Shown here: in pieces, positions 16,229-24,954 of the stretch | How the letters are laid out: each line of letters starts with the position of its first letter | Numbering within the stretch: position 1 is the first letter of the stretch | Assembly: GCA_002840405.1 (NCBI GenBank) | Contig: PHAR01000006.1 | Span: 152,471-216,470, forward strand | DNA length: 64,000 nucleotides | Reading direction: 5' to 3' | DNA from: Deltaproteobacteria bacterium HGW-Deltaproteobacteria-8 | GTDB lineage: Bacteria > Desulfobacterota > Desulfovibrionia > Desulfovibrionales > Desulfovibrionaceae | Translations under genes and position numbers: made by a program | Notes under the pieces: generated by a model | What the model was told of the DNA's origin: nothing | Seen by the model: the letters and a program-made list of their open reading frames with translations, nothing else | Databases searched by the model: none

Positions 16229-17677
16229 ATGTCCCACATCGTCAGCGTCTCCGACCTCACCCAGGCCCTCAAGGACGTGCTTGAGGCCGAGTTCCCCTTT
16301 GTCTGGGTGCGCGGCCAGGTGACCAACCTCGCGCGCCCGGCCTCGGGGCATCTGTATTTCACCCTGTCCGACGCGGGCGCGGCGCTGCCGGTGGTCTGGT
16401 TCAAGAACAGCCAGGGCCGGGGGAACAAGGGCACCGGCGGCGAGAACAGTATTGACCCGCTCACCGGCGAGGTGCTGGAGCCCGGCCGCGATGTGGCGGG
16501 GAGTCTGGCCGACGGCCAGGAGGTGCTGGTGGCTGGCCGGGTCACGGTCTACGCCGCGCGCGGGTCCTACCAACTGGTGGCCGAACTGGTGCAGCCAAGC
16601 GGCGTCAGCGACCTGGCCCTGGCCTTTGAGGCGCTCAAGCGCAAACTTTCCGACAAGGGCTGGTTCGACGAGGCACGCAAGAAGCCGGTGCCGCCCAGTC
16701 CCGCCCGGGTGGCGCTGGTCACCTCGGCCCAGGGCGCGGCGGTGCGCGACTTCCTGCGCCTGGCCCGGGAGCGCGGCACCGGAGCTGCGCTGCGCATCTA
16801 CCCGACCCTGGTCCAGGGCATTGCTGCCCCGGCGCAGATCGCGGCCGCCCTCGATGCGGTCAACGCGGACGCCTGGGCTGACGGCAAGGCTGGCGGCAAG
16901 GCTGACGTCATCGCGTTGATCCGGGGCGGCGGCAGCCTGGAGGACCTCTGGGCCTTCAACTCGGAAGTGGTGGCCGAGGCCATGGTCCGCTCGAAGATCC
17001 CGGTGGTGACGGGCGTGGGCCACGAGCCGGACGTGACCATCGCCGACTTCGTGGCTGACAAGCGTTTTTCCACGCCCTCGGCCGTGGCCTCCGGGCTGTG
17101 GCCCCTGCGCGCGGACCTGATGCAGGCCGTGGACGGCCTGGAGACTGATCTGTCACGCGCCTTCCTGGCCCTTTTGCAGCGCAAGCAGGCCCAGTTCTCG
17201 GAGCTGCGGCGCGGCCTGACCTGGCTCTCCCCGGTCAAGCGTCTGGCGCGGCTGGACGAGGACTGGCTGGAGACCTCGCAGCGGCTGGCTGCGGCGGGCG
17301 GGCGCATGCTCGACGCGCGCCGGGAGCGCCTGGCCGCCTCGGTGCGCGGCCTGTCCCGCGCCTTTGGCCCGGCGGATGTTTCCGCGCTCCAGGCGCAGGT
17401 GCGGGCGCTGGCCGAACGCGCCCACCTGGCCGCAGGCGTGGCCCTGGCCGGGGCCGAGGGCCGGGCGCAGGTGCTCGCAGCAAGGCTGGCCGGGCTGGAC
17501 CCCGAGGGGCCGCTCTCGCGCGGATATTCTTTGGTGCGCATCGAGCGCACGGGCCGCTTCCTGCGGTCCATCGCCGAGGTCGCGCCCGGCGATCGCCTGG
17601 GTGTGCGCACGGCGGACGGCGAGGTGGCGGCGGTTGTCGCGGGTGGGGGCGCCGAGAAGACGGGAGGCGAGGCGTGA
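16229..17677 (+). CDS. xseA: Exodeoxyribonuclease VII large subunit
   Basis: Catalytic subunit of a metal-independent nuclease that degrades single-stranded DNA into short oligonucleotides. Residues 1-110 are the OB-fold (VSDLTQALKDVLE, WVRGQVTNL); a linker with a glycine and asparagine insertion (GRGNKGTGGENS) follows. The catalytic domain has ALIRGGGSLEDLWAFN and PVVTGVGHEPDVTIAD, both diagnostic. A long coiled helical region and the C-terminal RGYSLVR segment complete it. It is 482 residues, near the usual 450. The start is placed where the OB-fold begins. It opens the xseA-xseB-ispA-dxs operon. Confidence 0.96.
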   Translation: MSHIVSVSDLTQALKDVLEAEFPFVWVRGQVTNLARPASGHLYFTLSDAGAALPVVWFKNSQGRGNKGTGGENSIDPLTGEVLEPGRDVAGSLADGQEVLVAGRVTVYAARGSYQLVAELVQPSGVSDLALAFEALKRKLSDKGWFDEARKKPVPPSPARVALVTSAQGAAVRDFLRLARERGTGAALRIYPTLVQGIAAPAQIAAALDAVNADAWADGKAGGKADVIALIRGGGSLEDLWAFNSEVVAEAMVRSKIPVVTGVGHEPDVTIADFVADKRFSTPSAVASGLWPLRADLMQAVDGLETDLSRAFLALLQRKQAQFSELRRGLTWLSPVKRLARLDEDWLETSQRLAAAGGRMLDARRERLAASVRGLSRAFGPADVSALQAQVRALAERAHLAAGVALAGAEGRAQVLAARLAGLDPEGPLSRGYSLVRIERTGRFLRSIAEVAPGDRLGVRTADGEVAAVVAGGGAEKTGGEA

Positions 17678-17790
17678 TGCGCCGGATGGTTCTGGTGCTG
17701 CTGGTGGGCGCGGGCGGGCTGTGGACCCCGGGCCGCACTTTCTATATGGTCCCCATGCAGAGGCGGCGAACAACGTCACGGGAGCAATGA
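17677..17790 (+). CDS. Possible 37-residue coupling ORF between xseA and xseB
   Basis: An ATG at 17677 overlaps the TGA of xseA (TGATG), and the frame ends at a TGA that overlaps the start of xseB (ATGATGG). The peptide begins MRRMVLVLLVGAGGLW, hydrophobic like a signal or membrane segment, and ends in a basic tail. No family is recognised. The exact stop-start overlap at both ends suggests a ribosome-relay ORF that keeps translation coupled through the 109-base gap. It could equally be chance, as the stretch is short. Confidence 0.35.
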   Translation: MRRMVLVLLVGAGGLWTPGRTFYMVPMQRRRTTSREQ

Positions 17791-18077
17791 TGGCCAAGGA
17801 CAAGTCCAAGGACAAGCCCAAGGAAAGTTTTGAGAAGCGCCTGGAGCGCTTGCGCGGCATCGTGGACGCCCTGGAGCGCGGCGACCTGCCCCTGGAAGAG
17901 GGGCTGGCCCTGTACAAGGAGGGGCTTGTCCTGTCCGGGGACTGCGGCCGCCAGCTGGAGAGCGCCAGAAACGAGGTCAAGCTTGTGCAGGACGGCCTGC
18001 TCAAGGAATTCGCCGCCCTGGACAACGGGGCGGACACCCCCGGAGGCACCGAAGGTCCCGGAGGAGAGGGCAAATGA
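17787..18077 (+). CDS. xseB: Exodeoxyribonuclease VII small subunit
   Basis: 96 residues; binds the helical region of XseA and activates the nuclease. The core FEKRLERLRGIVDALERGDLPLEEGLALYKEG is the family signature. A charged K/D/S-rich N-terminus and a glycine-rich tail extend it beyond the usual 80. Two adjacent in-frame ATG codons (17787 and 17790) follow a GGGAG ribosome site. The gene overlaps ispA by four bases (ATGA). Confidence 0.93.
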   Translation: MMAKDKSKDKPKESFEKRLERLRGIVDALERGDLPLEEGLALYKEGLVLSGDCGRQLESARNEVKLVQDGLLKEFAALDNGADTPGGTEGPGGEGK

Positions 18078-19000
18078 GTGAGGCGCCGACCAGCGTGAAC
18101 GTCAAGGCGGCTTTGGCCAGGCGCGCGGCCGAGATCGAGGCCTATCTCGCTGACTGCCTGCATGACCGGGACATCCCCGAGCGTCTGCTTGCGAGCATGG
18201 AGTACAGCCTGCACGCCGGGGGCAAGCGCCTGCGGCCGGTGCTTGTGCTGTCCTTCGTGCGGCTCATCGCCGGGGCGGGCACAGGCCTGGGCAAGCGGGT
18301 TCTGCCCTTTGCCGGCGCCCTTGAGCTCATCCACACCTATTCGCTCATCCACGACGACCTGCCGGCCATGGACGACGACGACCTGCGCCGGGGCAAGCCC
18401 AGCAACCACAAGAAATTTGACGAGGCCACGGCCATTCTGGCGGGCGACGGCCTGCTGACCGAGGCCTTCACCCTCATGCTCACCTGCATGGACGACGGGG
18501 CCGTGCCGGCGGAGCGCGTGGCGAGAGCTGCCCAGGCTGTGGCCGTGGCCGCCGGAGCGGGCGGCATGGTCGGCGGCCAGGCCCTGGACATGGAGTTCAC
18601 GGCCAAGGACGGGGTGAGCTTCGAGGAACTGCGCGGCATGCACGCCATGAAGACCGGCGCGCTCATCACCGTGGCCTGCGTGGCCGGGGCCGTGCTGGCC
18701 GGGGCCAAGCTCTGCCAGGTGCGCCACGCGCGCGAGTTCGGCCGCGCCGTGGGCCAGGCCTTCCAGATCGCCGACGACATTTTGGACGTGACCGGCGACA
18801 CCGCCACCCTGGGCAAGCCCGCAGGCAGCGACGAGCGCCAGGGCAAGACCACCTATCCCTCGCTCCTGGGCCTGGACGAGAGCCGCCGCCTGGCCAATGA
18901 GTGCTCCGCAGCGGCCATCGCGCACCTGGAATCCTTCACGGGAGAGGAGGCGGACTTCCTGCGCGCCCTGGCCCGGTACATCGTGGAGCGGGTCAATTGA
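18074..19000 (+). CDS. ispA: Farnesyl diphosphate synthase type polyprenyl synthetase
   Basis: 308 residues; condenses isopentenyl diphosphate with allylic diphosphates to farnesyl or geranylgeranyl diphosphate in the cytosol. The first aspartate-rich motif is SLIHDDLPAMDDDDLRRG and the second is FQIADDILDVTGD, with the conserved GKRLRPVL, QALDME and KTTYPSL around them. Residues before the first motif suggest a short-chain product, but chain length cannot be read with certainty. The start overlaps the xseB stop (ATGA), so translation is coupled. dxs follows 43 bases later, the arrangement seen in many proteobacteria. Confidence 0.93.
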   Translation: MSEAPTSVNVKAALARRAAEIEAYLADCLHDRDIPERLLASMEYSLHAGGKRLRPVLVLSFVRLIAGAGTGLGKRVLPFAGALELIHTYSLIHDDLPAMDDDDLRRGKPSNHKKFDEATAILAGDGLLTEAFTLMLTCMDDGAVPAERVARAAQAVAVAAGAGGMVGGQALDMEFTAKDGVSFEELRGMHAMKTGALITVACVAGAVLAGAKLCQVRHAREFGRAVGQAFQIADDILDVTGDTATLGKPAGSDERQGKTTYPSLLGLDESRRLANECSAAAIAHLESFTGEEADFLRALARYIVERVN

Positions 19001-19043
19001 TCACCCCAGTGACCCCGCTGCACTGTTTCAAGGACATGGCACA

Positions 19044-20969
19044 ATGACTGACCTTCTTCCCACCTCTCTGCTGGCGCGGGTGACGCGCCCGTCGGACGTG
19101 GCCCGCATGAGCCTGGACGAGCTGGCGCATCTGGCCGTGGACCTGCGCCGGGTGATCATCGACCAGTGCTCCGAGGGCGGCGGGCACCTGGCCCCGTCCC
19201 TTGGCGTGGTGGAATTGACCCTGGCCCTCTACAAGGCCTTTGATCTCGAGCGCGACAAGCTGATCTGGGACGTGGGCCACCAGGCCTATGCCCACAAGCT
19301 GCTCACCGGGCGGCTGGCCCGCTTCGGCACCCTGCGCCAAATGGACGGCATCAGCGGGTTCCCGCGCCTGAGCGAGAGCCCCTACGACCACTTCGGCGTG
19401 GGCCACTCCAGCACATCCATCTCCGCAGCTCTCGGCATGGCCATGGGCCGCGACCTGGCCGGGCTGGACCACCGCGTGGTCTCGGTCATCGGCGACGGCT
19501 CCATGACCGCCGGGCTGGCCTTTGAGGGCCTGAACCAGGCGGGCGACATGGGCCGCAAGATGGTGGTGGTCTTAAACGACAACGAGATGAGCATCTCCAA
19601 GAACGTGGGCGCGCTGTCGAGCTTCCTCTCGCGCAAGCTCTCCCGGCCCGCGCCCCAGCGCTTCAAGCGCGAGTTCGAGTCCTGGCTGAAGAGCATCCCG
19701 CGCATCGGCATGGACCTGGCCATGTACGCGCGGCGCAGCGAGGACTCGCTCAAGAGCTTCTTCACGCCGGGCATGCTGTTCGAGGCCTTCCGCTTCACCT
19801 ACGTCGGGCCCATCGACGGGCATGACATCGCGAGCCTCATCGACGTGTTCGAGCAGACCAAGAGCATGGACCGCCCGGCCTTGGTGCACGTGCTGACCAA
19901 GAAGGGCAGGGGCTACAAGCCGGCCGAGACCAACCCCACGTATTTCCACGGCGTTGGGAGCTTCGAGCCCGAGACCGGACTGGTCCCGGCCAAGCCCGGC
20001 GGCGGGCCGAAGTCCTACACCGAGGTCCTGGGCGAGACCCTGTGCCGCCTGGCCGAGAGCGACGAGAAGATCGTGGCCATCACCGCAGCCATGCCCGAGG
20101 GCACGGGCACGGACTGCTTCCGCCTGAGCCACCCGGAGCGTTTTGTGGACGTGGGCATCTGCGAGCCCCACGCCGTGACCTTTGCCGCAGGGCTGGCCAC
20201 CCAGGGCTTCAAGCCTGCGGTGTGCATCTACTCGACCTTCCTGCAGCGGTCGTATGACCAGATCGTCCACGACGTGTGCCTGCAGAACCTGAACGTGAAT
20301 TTCTTCCTGGATCGCGCCGGGCTGGTGGGCGAGGACGGGGCCACGCACCACGGCGTGTTCGACATCGCGTACCTGCGCCACGTGCCGAACCTGACGCTCA
20401 TGTCGCCCAAGGACGAGGCCGAGCTGGCCCAGATGGTGGCCACGGCCCTGGCCCTGCCCGGGCCTGCGGCGGTGCGCTACCCGCGCGGGGTCGGCCCCGG
20501 CGCGGACGTGCCCCTGGTTTCCGAGCCCCTGGAGCTTGTGCCCCTGGGCCAGGGCGAGCTGTTGCGCGACGGCGCGGACGCGGTGATCATCGCCCTGGGC
20601 TCGCGCGTGTACCCGGCCCTTGAGGCCGCGCAGGCGCTGGAGGACGAGCAGGGCCTGTCCGTGGCGGTGTTCAACGCCCGCTTCGTGAAGCCCCTGCCCG
20701 AGGCGCAGATTTTGGAATTGGCCGGGCGCTTCTCGCACATCGTCACGGCCGAGGAGGGCTGCCTGGCGGGCGGCTTTGGTTCGGCCGTGCTGGAGCTTCT
20801 GGCCGACCAGGGCCTCTTGTCCTGCAATGCCGGGGGCTGCCAGGTGCGCCGGGTGGGCATTCCGGACCAGTTCGTGGAGCACGGCACCTCAAAGCAGCTG
20901 CGCGCCAAGGTCGGTATCGACAGGGCGGGCATCAAGGCTGCGGTGTTGGCGGCGGTGGGCAAGGCATAG
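19044..20969 (+). CDS. dxs: 1-deoxy-D-xylulose-5-phosphate synthase
   Basis: 641 residues, full length. It makes DXP from pyruvate and glyceraldehyde 3-phosphate using thiamine diphosphate, the entry step of the MEP pathway. Visible markers are GGHLAPSLGVVELT, WDVGHQAYAHK, the thiamine motif VIGDGSMTAGLAFEGLN...NDNEMSIS, and the transketolase-like second half with LDRAGLVGEDGATHHG and AVRYPRG. The chosen ATG gives the usual N-terminus; the open frame continues upstream within ispA but without similarity. It is the last gene of the operon. Confidence 0.97.
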   Translation: MTDLLPTSLLARVTRPSDVARMSLDELAHLAVDLRRVIIDQCSEGGGHLAPSLGVVELTLALYKAFDLERDKLIWDVGHQAYAHKLLTGRLARFGTLRQMDGISGFPRLSESPYDHFGVGHSSTSISAALGMAMGRDLAGLDHRVVSVIGDGSMTAGLAFEGLNQAGDMGRKMVVVLNDNEMSISKNVGALSSFLSRKLSRPAPQRFKREFESWLKSIPRIGMDLAMYARRSEDSLKSFFTPGMLFEAFRFTYVGPIDGHDIASLIDVFEQTKSMDRPALVHVLTKKGRGYKPAETNPTYFHGVGSFEPETGLVPAKPGGGPKSYTEVLGETLCRLAESDEKIVAITAAMPEGTGTDCFRLSHPERFVDVGICEPHAVTFAAGLATQGFKPAVCIYSTFLQRSYDQIVHDVCLQNLNVNFFLDRAGLVGEDGATHHGVFDIAYLRHVPNLTLMSPKDEAELAQMVATALALPGPAAVRYPRGVGPGADVPLVSEPLELVPLGQGELLRDGADAVIIALGSRVYPALEAAQALEDEQGLSVAVFNARFVKPLPEAQILELAGRFSHIVTAEEGCLAGGFGSAVLELLADQGLLSCNAGGCQVRRVGIPDQFVEHGTSKQLRAKVGIDRAGIKAAVLAAVGKA

Positions 20970-20980
20970 CCCGTCAGGGC

Positions 20981-21775
20981 CTAGAAATACCCCAGTCCCT
21001 TCAATATCTCCAACTGCCGCTCCTTGTCCGGGTCGCGGCCCGCGCGCTCGTCGGCATCTGAACCCGCTGGCTTGGTGCAGGGCACGCAGCCAAGCGAGCG
21101 GTAGCCATCAAGATACAGCTCGCAATAGGCCAGCCCCTCGCCCGTGATGAACGCCCAGATGTCCATCTCCGTCCAGTCCAGGATGGGGTTCACCTGCCAG
21201 TGCTCGGGGCAGTCTTTTGTCTCTGCGCGCAGCTCGGCATACTGCCTGTTCGCCCGCGAGGGGTGCTCGTCGCGCCGGATGCCGGTCAAGAGCGCCTGGG
21301 TGCCGGTATCGCGCAGGGCAGCGCACAGCGGCAAAATTTTGAGGTCGCGGCAGCAGGAGATCTTGTCCACGGCCACGGGGTAGGCGGCCAGGTCCACCCC
21401 GGACAGGCCGAATTGGGGCCGGGCGATGGTCAGCGCGACGTTCCAGTCCGCGCAGAGCCGGTCGCGGAAGGCCATGACCTGCGGGAACTTCACGCCCGTG
21501 TCGATGCTGATGGCTTTCAGGGCGCTGCGGGCTTGCAGCGAGGCCAGGCCAGCCCGCGCCAGCGCCTCCTTCCAGAGAAACAGCGCCACGCCGGAGTCCT
21601 TGCCGCCGGTGTAGGCCACGGCCACGCGCTCCGGGGCAAAGGCTTTGAGCACGGTGTCCAGCACCTCGCGGCTGCGGGCCAGCTTGTCCGTGAGCGGCGC
21701 GGCTGCGGGCAGCGGGGGCAGGGTGTTCACGGCGGCGAAGCTGTGGGGGGCGGGGCTCAGGTCGGCGGAAGGCAC
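20981..21775 (-). CDS. Phosphoadenosine phosphosulfate reductase family PP-loop protein
   Basis: 264 residues. The PP-loop AYTGGKDSGVALFLW binds a nucleotide alpha-phosphate, and DTGVKFPQVMAFRDRL, GIRRDEHPSRANR and NPILDWTEMDIWAFI are typical of the CysH/CysD group. The C-terminus has YRSLGCVPCTKPAGS, a pair of cysteines like those in assimilatory reductases. Whether it is a true PAPS/APS reductase, a CysD-like subunit or another thiolation enzyme is open. The GTG at 21775 is chosen because GGAG lies five bases upstream; the frame stays open to 21877 but would overlap the divergent gene. It converges on dxs with only 11 bases between stops. Confidence 0.75.
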   Translation of the reverse strand: MPSADLSPAPHSFAAVNTLPPLPAAAPLTDKLARSREVLDTVLKAFAPERVAVAYTGGKDSGVALFLWKEALARAGLASLQARSALKAISIDTGVKFPQVMAFRDRLCADWNVALTIARPQFGLSGVDLAAYPVAVDKISCCRDLKILPLCAALRDTGTQALLTGIRRDEHPSRANRQYAELRAETKDCPEHWQVNPILDWTEMDIWAFITGEGLAYCELYLDGYRSLGCVPCTKPAGSDADERAGRDPDKERQLEILKGLGYF

Positions 21776-21864
21776 GGCGTCTCCATTCTGTTGTTGCGGG
21801 CGGCTTGCACGGGCGGGCGGATTCTCGTAACCTTGGCGCAGACCCCGCAACACCCGGAGGCGAC

Positions 21865-22308
21865 ATGTTGAAGACAATCGTGGAGCTTGTCCAGGCCCAG
21901 GGCCACCTTGTCCTGGCCACCTGCGCCCCGGACGATACGGGCTGCGCGCCGCATGCCTCGCTCATGGCCTATTGCCCCTCGCCGGACGGGCGCGAGTTCT
22001 GGCTGGCCACGCTCACGGCCACGCGGAAATACGCCAACCTCACGGCCAACCCGCGCGCCAGCCTGCTCCTTGACGACCGGACGAACGGGAAGCCCAGCTT
22101 GGCCCTGATCGTGGAGGCGGAACTTTCGGCCTTTGCCGGTGTGCTTTCCGAGGTTGCGGCGCGACGTGCGCTTCTGGAACGACACCCGGAGCTGGAGGAC
22201 CTTCTGGCCCTGGACGGGGCGCTGGTGCTGCGTCTGGTGGGCCTGCGCTACCAGATTCTGAACGGACTGACCGAGGTTTTCGTCTGGAGTCCCGCAGAAA
22301 AGCCTTGA
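21865..22308 (+). CDS. Pyridoxamine 5'-phosphate oxidase-fold FMN-binding protein
   Basis: 147 residues with the split-barrel flavin fold: GHLVLATCAPDDTGCAPHASLM at the N-terminus, then FWLATLTATRKYANL and NPRASLLLDD, as in general stress protein 26 / PNPOx-like proteins. The enzymes of this group bind FMN or F420 and have varied reductase roles; the specific role here is unknown. GGAGG lies seven bases before the ATG. It is divergent from the PP-loop gene, and the tRNA-Arg promoter overlaps its last codons. Confidence 0.8.
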   Translation: MLKTIVELVQAQGHLVLATCAPDDTGCAPHASLMAYCPSPDGREFWLATLTATRKYANLTANPRASLLLDDRTNGKPSLALIVEAELSAFAGVLSEVAARRALLERHPELEDLLALDGALVLRLVGLRYQILNGLTEVFVWSPAEKP

Positions 22309-22332
22309 CGGCGCGGGCCGTACCGCTTAATT
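22305..22332 (+). promoter_or_regulatory. Promoter of tRNA-Arg
   Basis: TTGACG at 22305 and TTAATT at 22327, 16-base spacer, with the tRNA starting 17 bases further on. The -35 overlaps the stop codon of the PNPOx-like gene. Confidence 0.5.
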
Positions 22333-22348
22333 GTTCGTTCCTCGCAAG

Positions 22349-22424
22349 GGGCTCGTAGCTCAGTGGATAGAGCGCCGGACTACGAATCCGTAGGTCGCAG
22401 GTTCAAATCCTGCCGGGCCCACCA
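22349..22424 (+). tRNA. tRNA-Arg (anticodon ACG)
   Basis: A full cloverleaf of 76 bases with encoded CCA. The acceptor arms GGGCTCG and CGGGCCC pair, the D arm is GCTC/GAGC, the anticodon loop CTACGAA gives ACG, and the T arm is GCAGG TTCAAAT CCTGC. ACG is read as ICG after deamination and decodes CGU, CGC and CGA. The pair closing the top of the anticodon stem (27-43) is a C-T mismatch. Its 3' half and downstream terminator are duplicated at 24979-25072, so it is an integration site. Confidence 0.95.
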
Positions 22425-22471
22425 TGACTGATCAAGGGGTTGCTGTCGAAAGACGCAGCCCCTTTTTCTAT
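22377..22471 (+). repeat. Direct repeat, copy 1: tRNA-Arg 3' half plus terminator (attL-like)
   Basis: This 95-base stretch starts in the anticodon stem and runs through CCATGACTGATCAAG and the hairpin to TCTAT. It recurs at 24979-25072 with only about eight differences. The two copies bracket a low-GC segment of about 2.5 kb. Confidence 0.85.
22434..22468 (+). terminator. Rho-independent terminator after tRNA-Arg
   Basis: GGGGTTGC(T)GTC pairs with GACGCAGCCCC around a GAAA tetraloop, with one bulged T, followed by five Ts. Related hairpins are found at 25036, 28440 and 30001. Confidence 0.85.
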
Positions 22472-22587
22472 TGTTCCAACCCCGGAGCAAACTTCAGCCC
22501 AAAACGGTTACCCTTCCCACAGCGCATTGGGATTGACCGCCACGCCCATCGAAGTGAGTCGTGAAGGGTGTGCCCATTGGCTTTGGC

Positions 22588-23985
22588 TCAGAGTGCGTTT
22601 TCCCCTTTTGAGAGATAGGAAAAGAACTTTCTGTCTTCGGTCAGCAAGTGCCCGGAAATAACATCCAAAGCTAAAAAGCTGAAGAGCTCCCCAACGGACA
22701 GTGTTCCGACCGCAAATTTTTCCAGTAACTCTTTCATGCCCTGAACAAGTGCGTTGTGAATCCTGCTGTGCTCATCAGCAAGAGGATAGCCCGCAGCCCT
22801 GAAAATGGAGTCTTCGTCTTTGAAGTGCTTGACGACATGCGTAGAAAGGTCTGTCGCCATAGCCGCAATATCCTGCTCCGACTGGCCCGCTATCATCGCA
22901 GAAAGCATGGTGTTTCCGAGGTTAAAAAGTGTTTTGTGCTGGGAGTCGATAGTGGCATTGCCACTTTCATACTCATGTCTCCAAGCAAGCTGCACAAAAC
23001 TTGCCTGTAGCCCGTGCGCCTCGCTGGGCTGAACAACTTCGTTAACAACCTCAACACGGTTGCGCCCAGTCTCTTTCGCCTTGTAAAGGGCCTGGTCGGC
23101 GGTCTTCAGTCGTGCGGCAAGTGATTGAAGCCCTCCGGTGAAGGTTGCAACACCAATGCTTACTGTAAATTGGATTGAACCGTTGCCGGTATCTACCGAA
23201 CATTTCTGGATGTTCTTCCTCACACGCTCAGCGATTAAAAATGACATCTCAGCATCTGTGTTAATCAGGAGTGCTCCGAACTCCTCACCACCCAACCGTC
23301 CGAAGACGTCAATCTCTCGTAACGTCTCTTGGCACGACATTGCCATCACTTTCAGGACTTCATCACCGACATCGTGGCCGTAGAGGTCATTGACGTTCTT
23401 GAAGTGGTCGATGTCTATCATGAGAACAGCTTGAGGTTCACGGAATCTTGCGCCTCTGATTATCTCCCTGGCCGAGGCTTCCAAAAAATAACGTCGGTTA
23501 TGAACCTTGGTTAACGAGTCTTCCGTAGCGTGCCGAACAAGTTCCGCCTCTAGCTGCTTCTCTCTCGTAATGTCTTGAATTTGAGAAATAAAAAATGCAG
23601 GCGACCCATCATGGTTATGAACAAGAGAAACACTTAGATGAACGTTTACCGTACGGCCACCTTTATGAAAGTACTTTTTTTCCATCTTATATGTCTTGAT
23701 TGTCCCTGCGAGCATTTGCTGAACATACTCTAAGTCTGCTTCCAGGTCTTCAGGGTGTGTGATGTCCTGAAATGTCATGCTGTACAGTTCTTCGTCTGTA
23801 TAGCCGACGATGGAGCAAAAAGACTCGTTCACATGAATCCATGCACCACTTGGTGCAACAAGAGCCATGCCTATCGCTGCGAAGTGGAAGGCGCTCGCAA
23901 AGAGCTCGTCCAGGGAATTGTCGATGCATGTGATTGCATTGCGTGACATTCTGTTTAATCGTGTGTGTTTCATGATTTGTTTCAT
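22588..23985 (-). CDS. PAS-GGDEF diguanylate cyclase with a C-terminal bacteriohemerythrin domain
   Basis: About 465 residues in three parts. A PAS sensor (FAAIGMALVAPSGAWIHVNE to ISQIQDITREKQ) is followed by a GGDEF domain with DSLTKVHNRRYF and the active-site motif RLGGEEFG, a permitted GGEEF variant. A hemerythrin domain then has DSQHKTLF, the HFKDED ligand segment, ADEHSRIH and HLLTEDRKFF, which supply the di-iron histidines and acids. It would make cyclic di-GMP in response to oxygen, NO or redox state sensed at the di-iron site. The start is uncertain among several Met codons; 23985 has GGGAA upstream. Codon use and composition are clearly more AT rich than in neighbours, consistent with transfer. 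Confidence 0.88.
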   Translation of the reverse strand: MKQIMKHTRLNRMSRNAITCIDNSLDELFASAFHFAAIGMALVAPSGAWIHVNESFCSIVGYTDEELYSMTFQDITHPEDLEADLEYVQQMLAGTIKTYKMEKKYFHKGGRTVNVHLSVSLVHNHDGSPAFFISQIQDITREKQLEAELVRHATEDSLTKVHNRRYFLEASAREIIRGARFREPQAVLMIDIDHFKNVNDLYGHDVGDEVLKVMAMSCQETLREIDVFGRLGGEEFGALLINTDAEMSFLIAERVRKNIQKCSVDTGNGSIQFTVSIGVATFTGGLQSLAARLKTADQALYKAKETGRNRVEVVNEVVQPSEAHGLQASFVQLAWRHEYESGNATIDSQHKTLFNLGNTMLSAMIAGQSEQDIAAMATDLSTHVVKHFKDEDSIFRAAGYPLADEHSRIHNALVQGMKELLEKFAVGTLSVGELFSFLALDVISGHLLTEDRKFFSYLSKGENAL

Positions 23986-24198
23986 ACTATTCCCAGTTGT
24001 GCTCACTTTCAACAGAAGACTTTTCTGTAACCTCTGTGTTCTGGTCGATCGACTTTTGTACGTATGGTTATATTCTCATGTCAGTTCTTAAAACATGGTC
24101 TAGTAACCATCCACAATTCTATCTGGTTTTACACTTGTATGAGCTTTGGTGATTGCGATGGAACAGCGAGGTTAAGAAGCTATGCTGCTATTGCTATG

Positions 24199-24609
24199 TC
24201 ACACCATTTTTGCATCGCTATTCAGGCATTCGACCAGTTTCCTGTCGGTTTGGGATATGTGCCTCAGGAGCCAGTCCGCAAGCCATGTGAACATCTCCGT
24301 CCCGATATCTTCATTTCTGGAACTTGCCTTTTGGGCCAGAACTTCCAGTTTTCCCATAAATTCCTGGTGCTCACGTTCATGCTCAGCACGCAATTTGTAC
24401 CCAGTTCGTCCCATAAGCGCTTCCTCTTCAGAGAAGTGAAGCACCGAATATTCGTAGAGCCTCATTCTAATCGGTGTGTAGTCTGCACAGGCAACTCCGA
24501 GTGACATTGCTGAGTGCAGGTCATTGAGAAGCTTGACAAGGCCCTTATGTTGCTCATCAATTGTCTTGTGGCCGATTTCAAGCGACTTGTTCCAGTCGAG
24601 AATGGACAT
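24199..24609 (-). CDS. Bacteriohemerythrin (single-domain di-iron O2-binding protein)
   Basis: 136 residues forming a four-helix bundle. Ligand segments are GHKTIDEQHKGLV, HFSEEEALM, RAEHEREHQEF and LLRHISQTDRK, matching the His and Glu/Asp set of bacterial hemerythrins. Such proteins bind O2 reversibly and may deliver or scavenge it in microaerobic or stressed anaerobes. AAGGAG lies about eight bases before the ATG at 24609. It is on the same strand as, and upstream of, the PAS-GGDEF-hemerythrin gene but separated by 213 bases, so it probably has its own promoter. It lies in the same low-GC island. Confidence 0.9.
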   Translation of the reverse strand: MSILDWNKSLEIGHKTIDEQHKGLVKLLNDLHSAMSLGVACADYTPIRMRLYEYSVLHFSEEEALMGRTGYKLRAEHEREHQEFMGKLEVLAQKASSRNEDIGTEMFTWLADWLLRHISQTDRKLVECLNSDAKMV

Positions 24610-24868
24610 GACCAATACTCCTTGGCTAAGGCAACAAAGACCACCCAAGAGCATACCCGTTTAGCAACATACTAATATGTCGGTGTCAGACACTACGCTA
24701 CCCACAACAGTAGTACAATTTACACTAGTCTGTTTCCTTCCTTTTCTGCAAGAGGGGGTGACCAACTTGCCCTGCGGGTGCCGAGTTGAAGCGTAAGTGA
24801 ATACTCAGAATTGTGAACACTACATTTAAGGATGGGGTTGAGCTGGGCGGGAGGTCACAGTCATTACA

Positions 24869-24912
24869 TTTGTCAACTTTTGACAAAACTCCTTGACTCA
24901 TTTGTTGACTGT
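24869..24912. repeat. Inverted repeat TTTGTCAA-ctt-TTGACAAA plus two direct TTGACT copies
   Basis: A perfect 8-base inverted repeat with a 3-base spacer (24869-24887) is followed by TTGACT at about 24893 and TTGACT at about 24905, 12 bases apart. The cluster lies some 70 bases inside the right-hand tRNA repeat. It could bind a recombinase, excisionase or regulator. Confidence 0.6.
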
Positions 24913-24954
24913 TTTGGCGACGCGTTTTTTTATTGTTCTTAATATCTTGATCTT

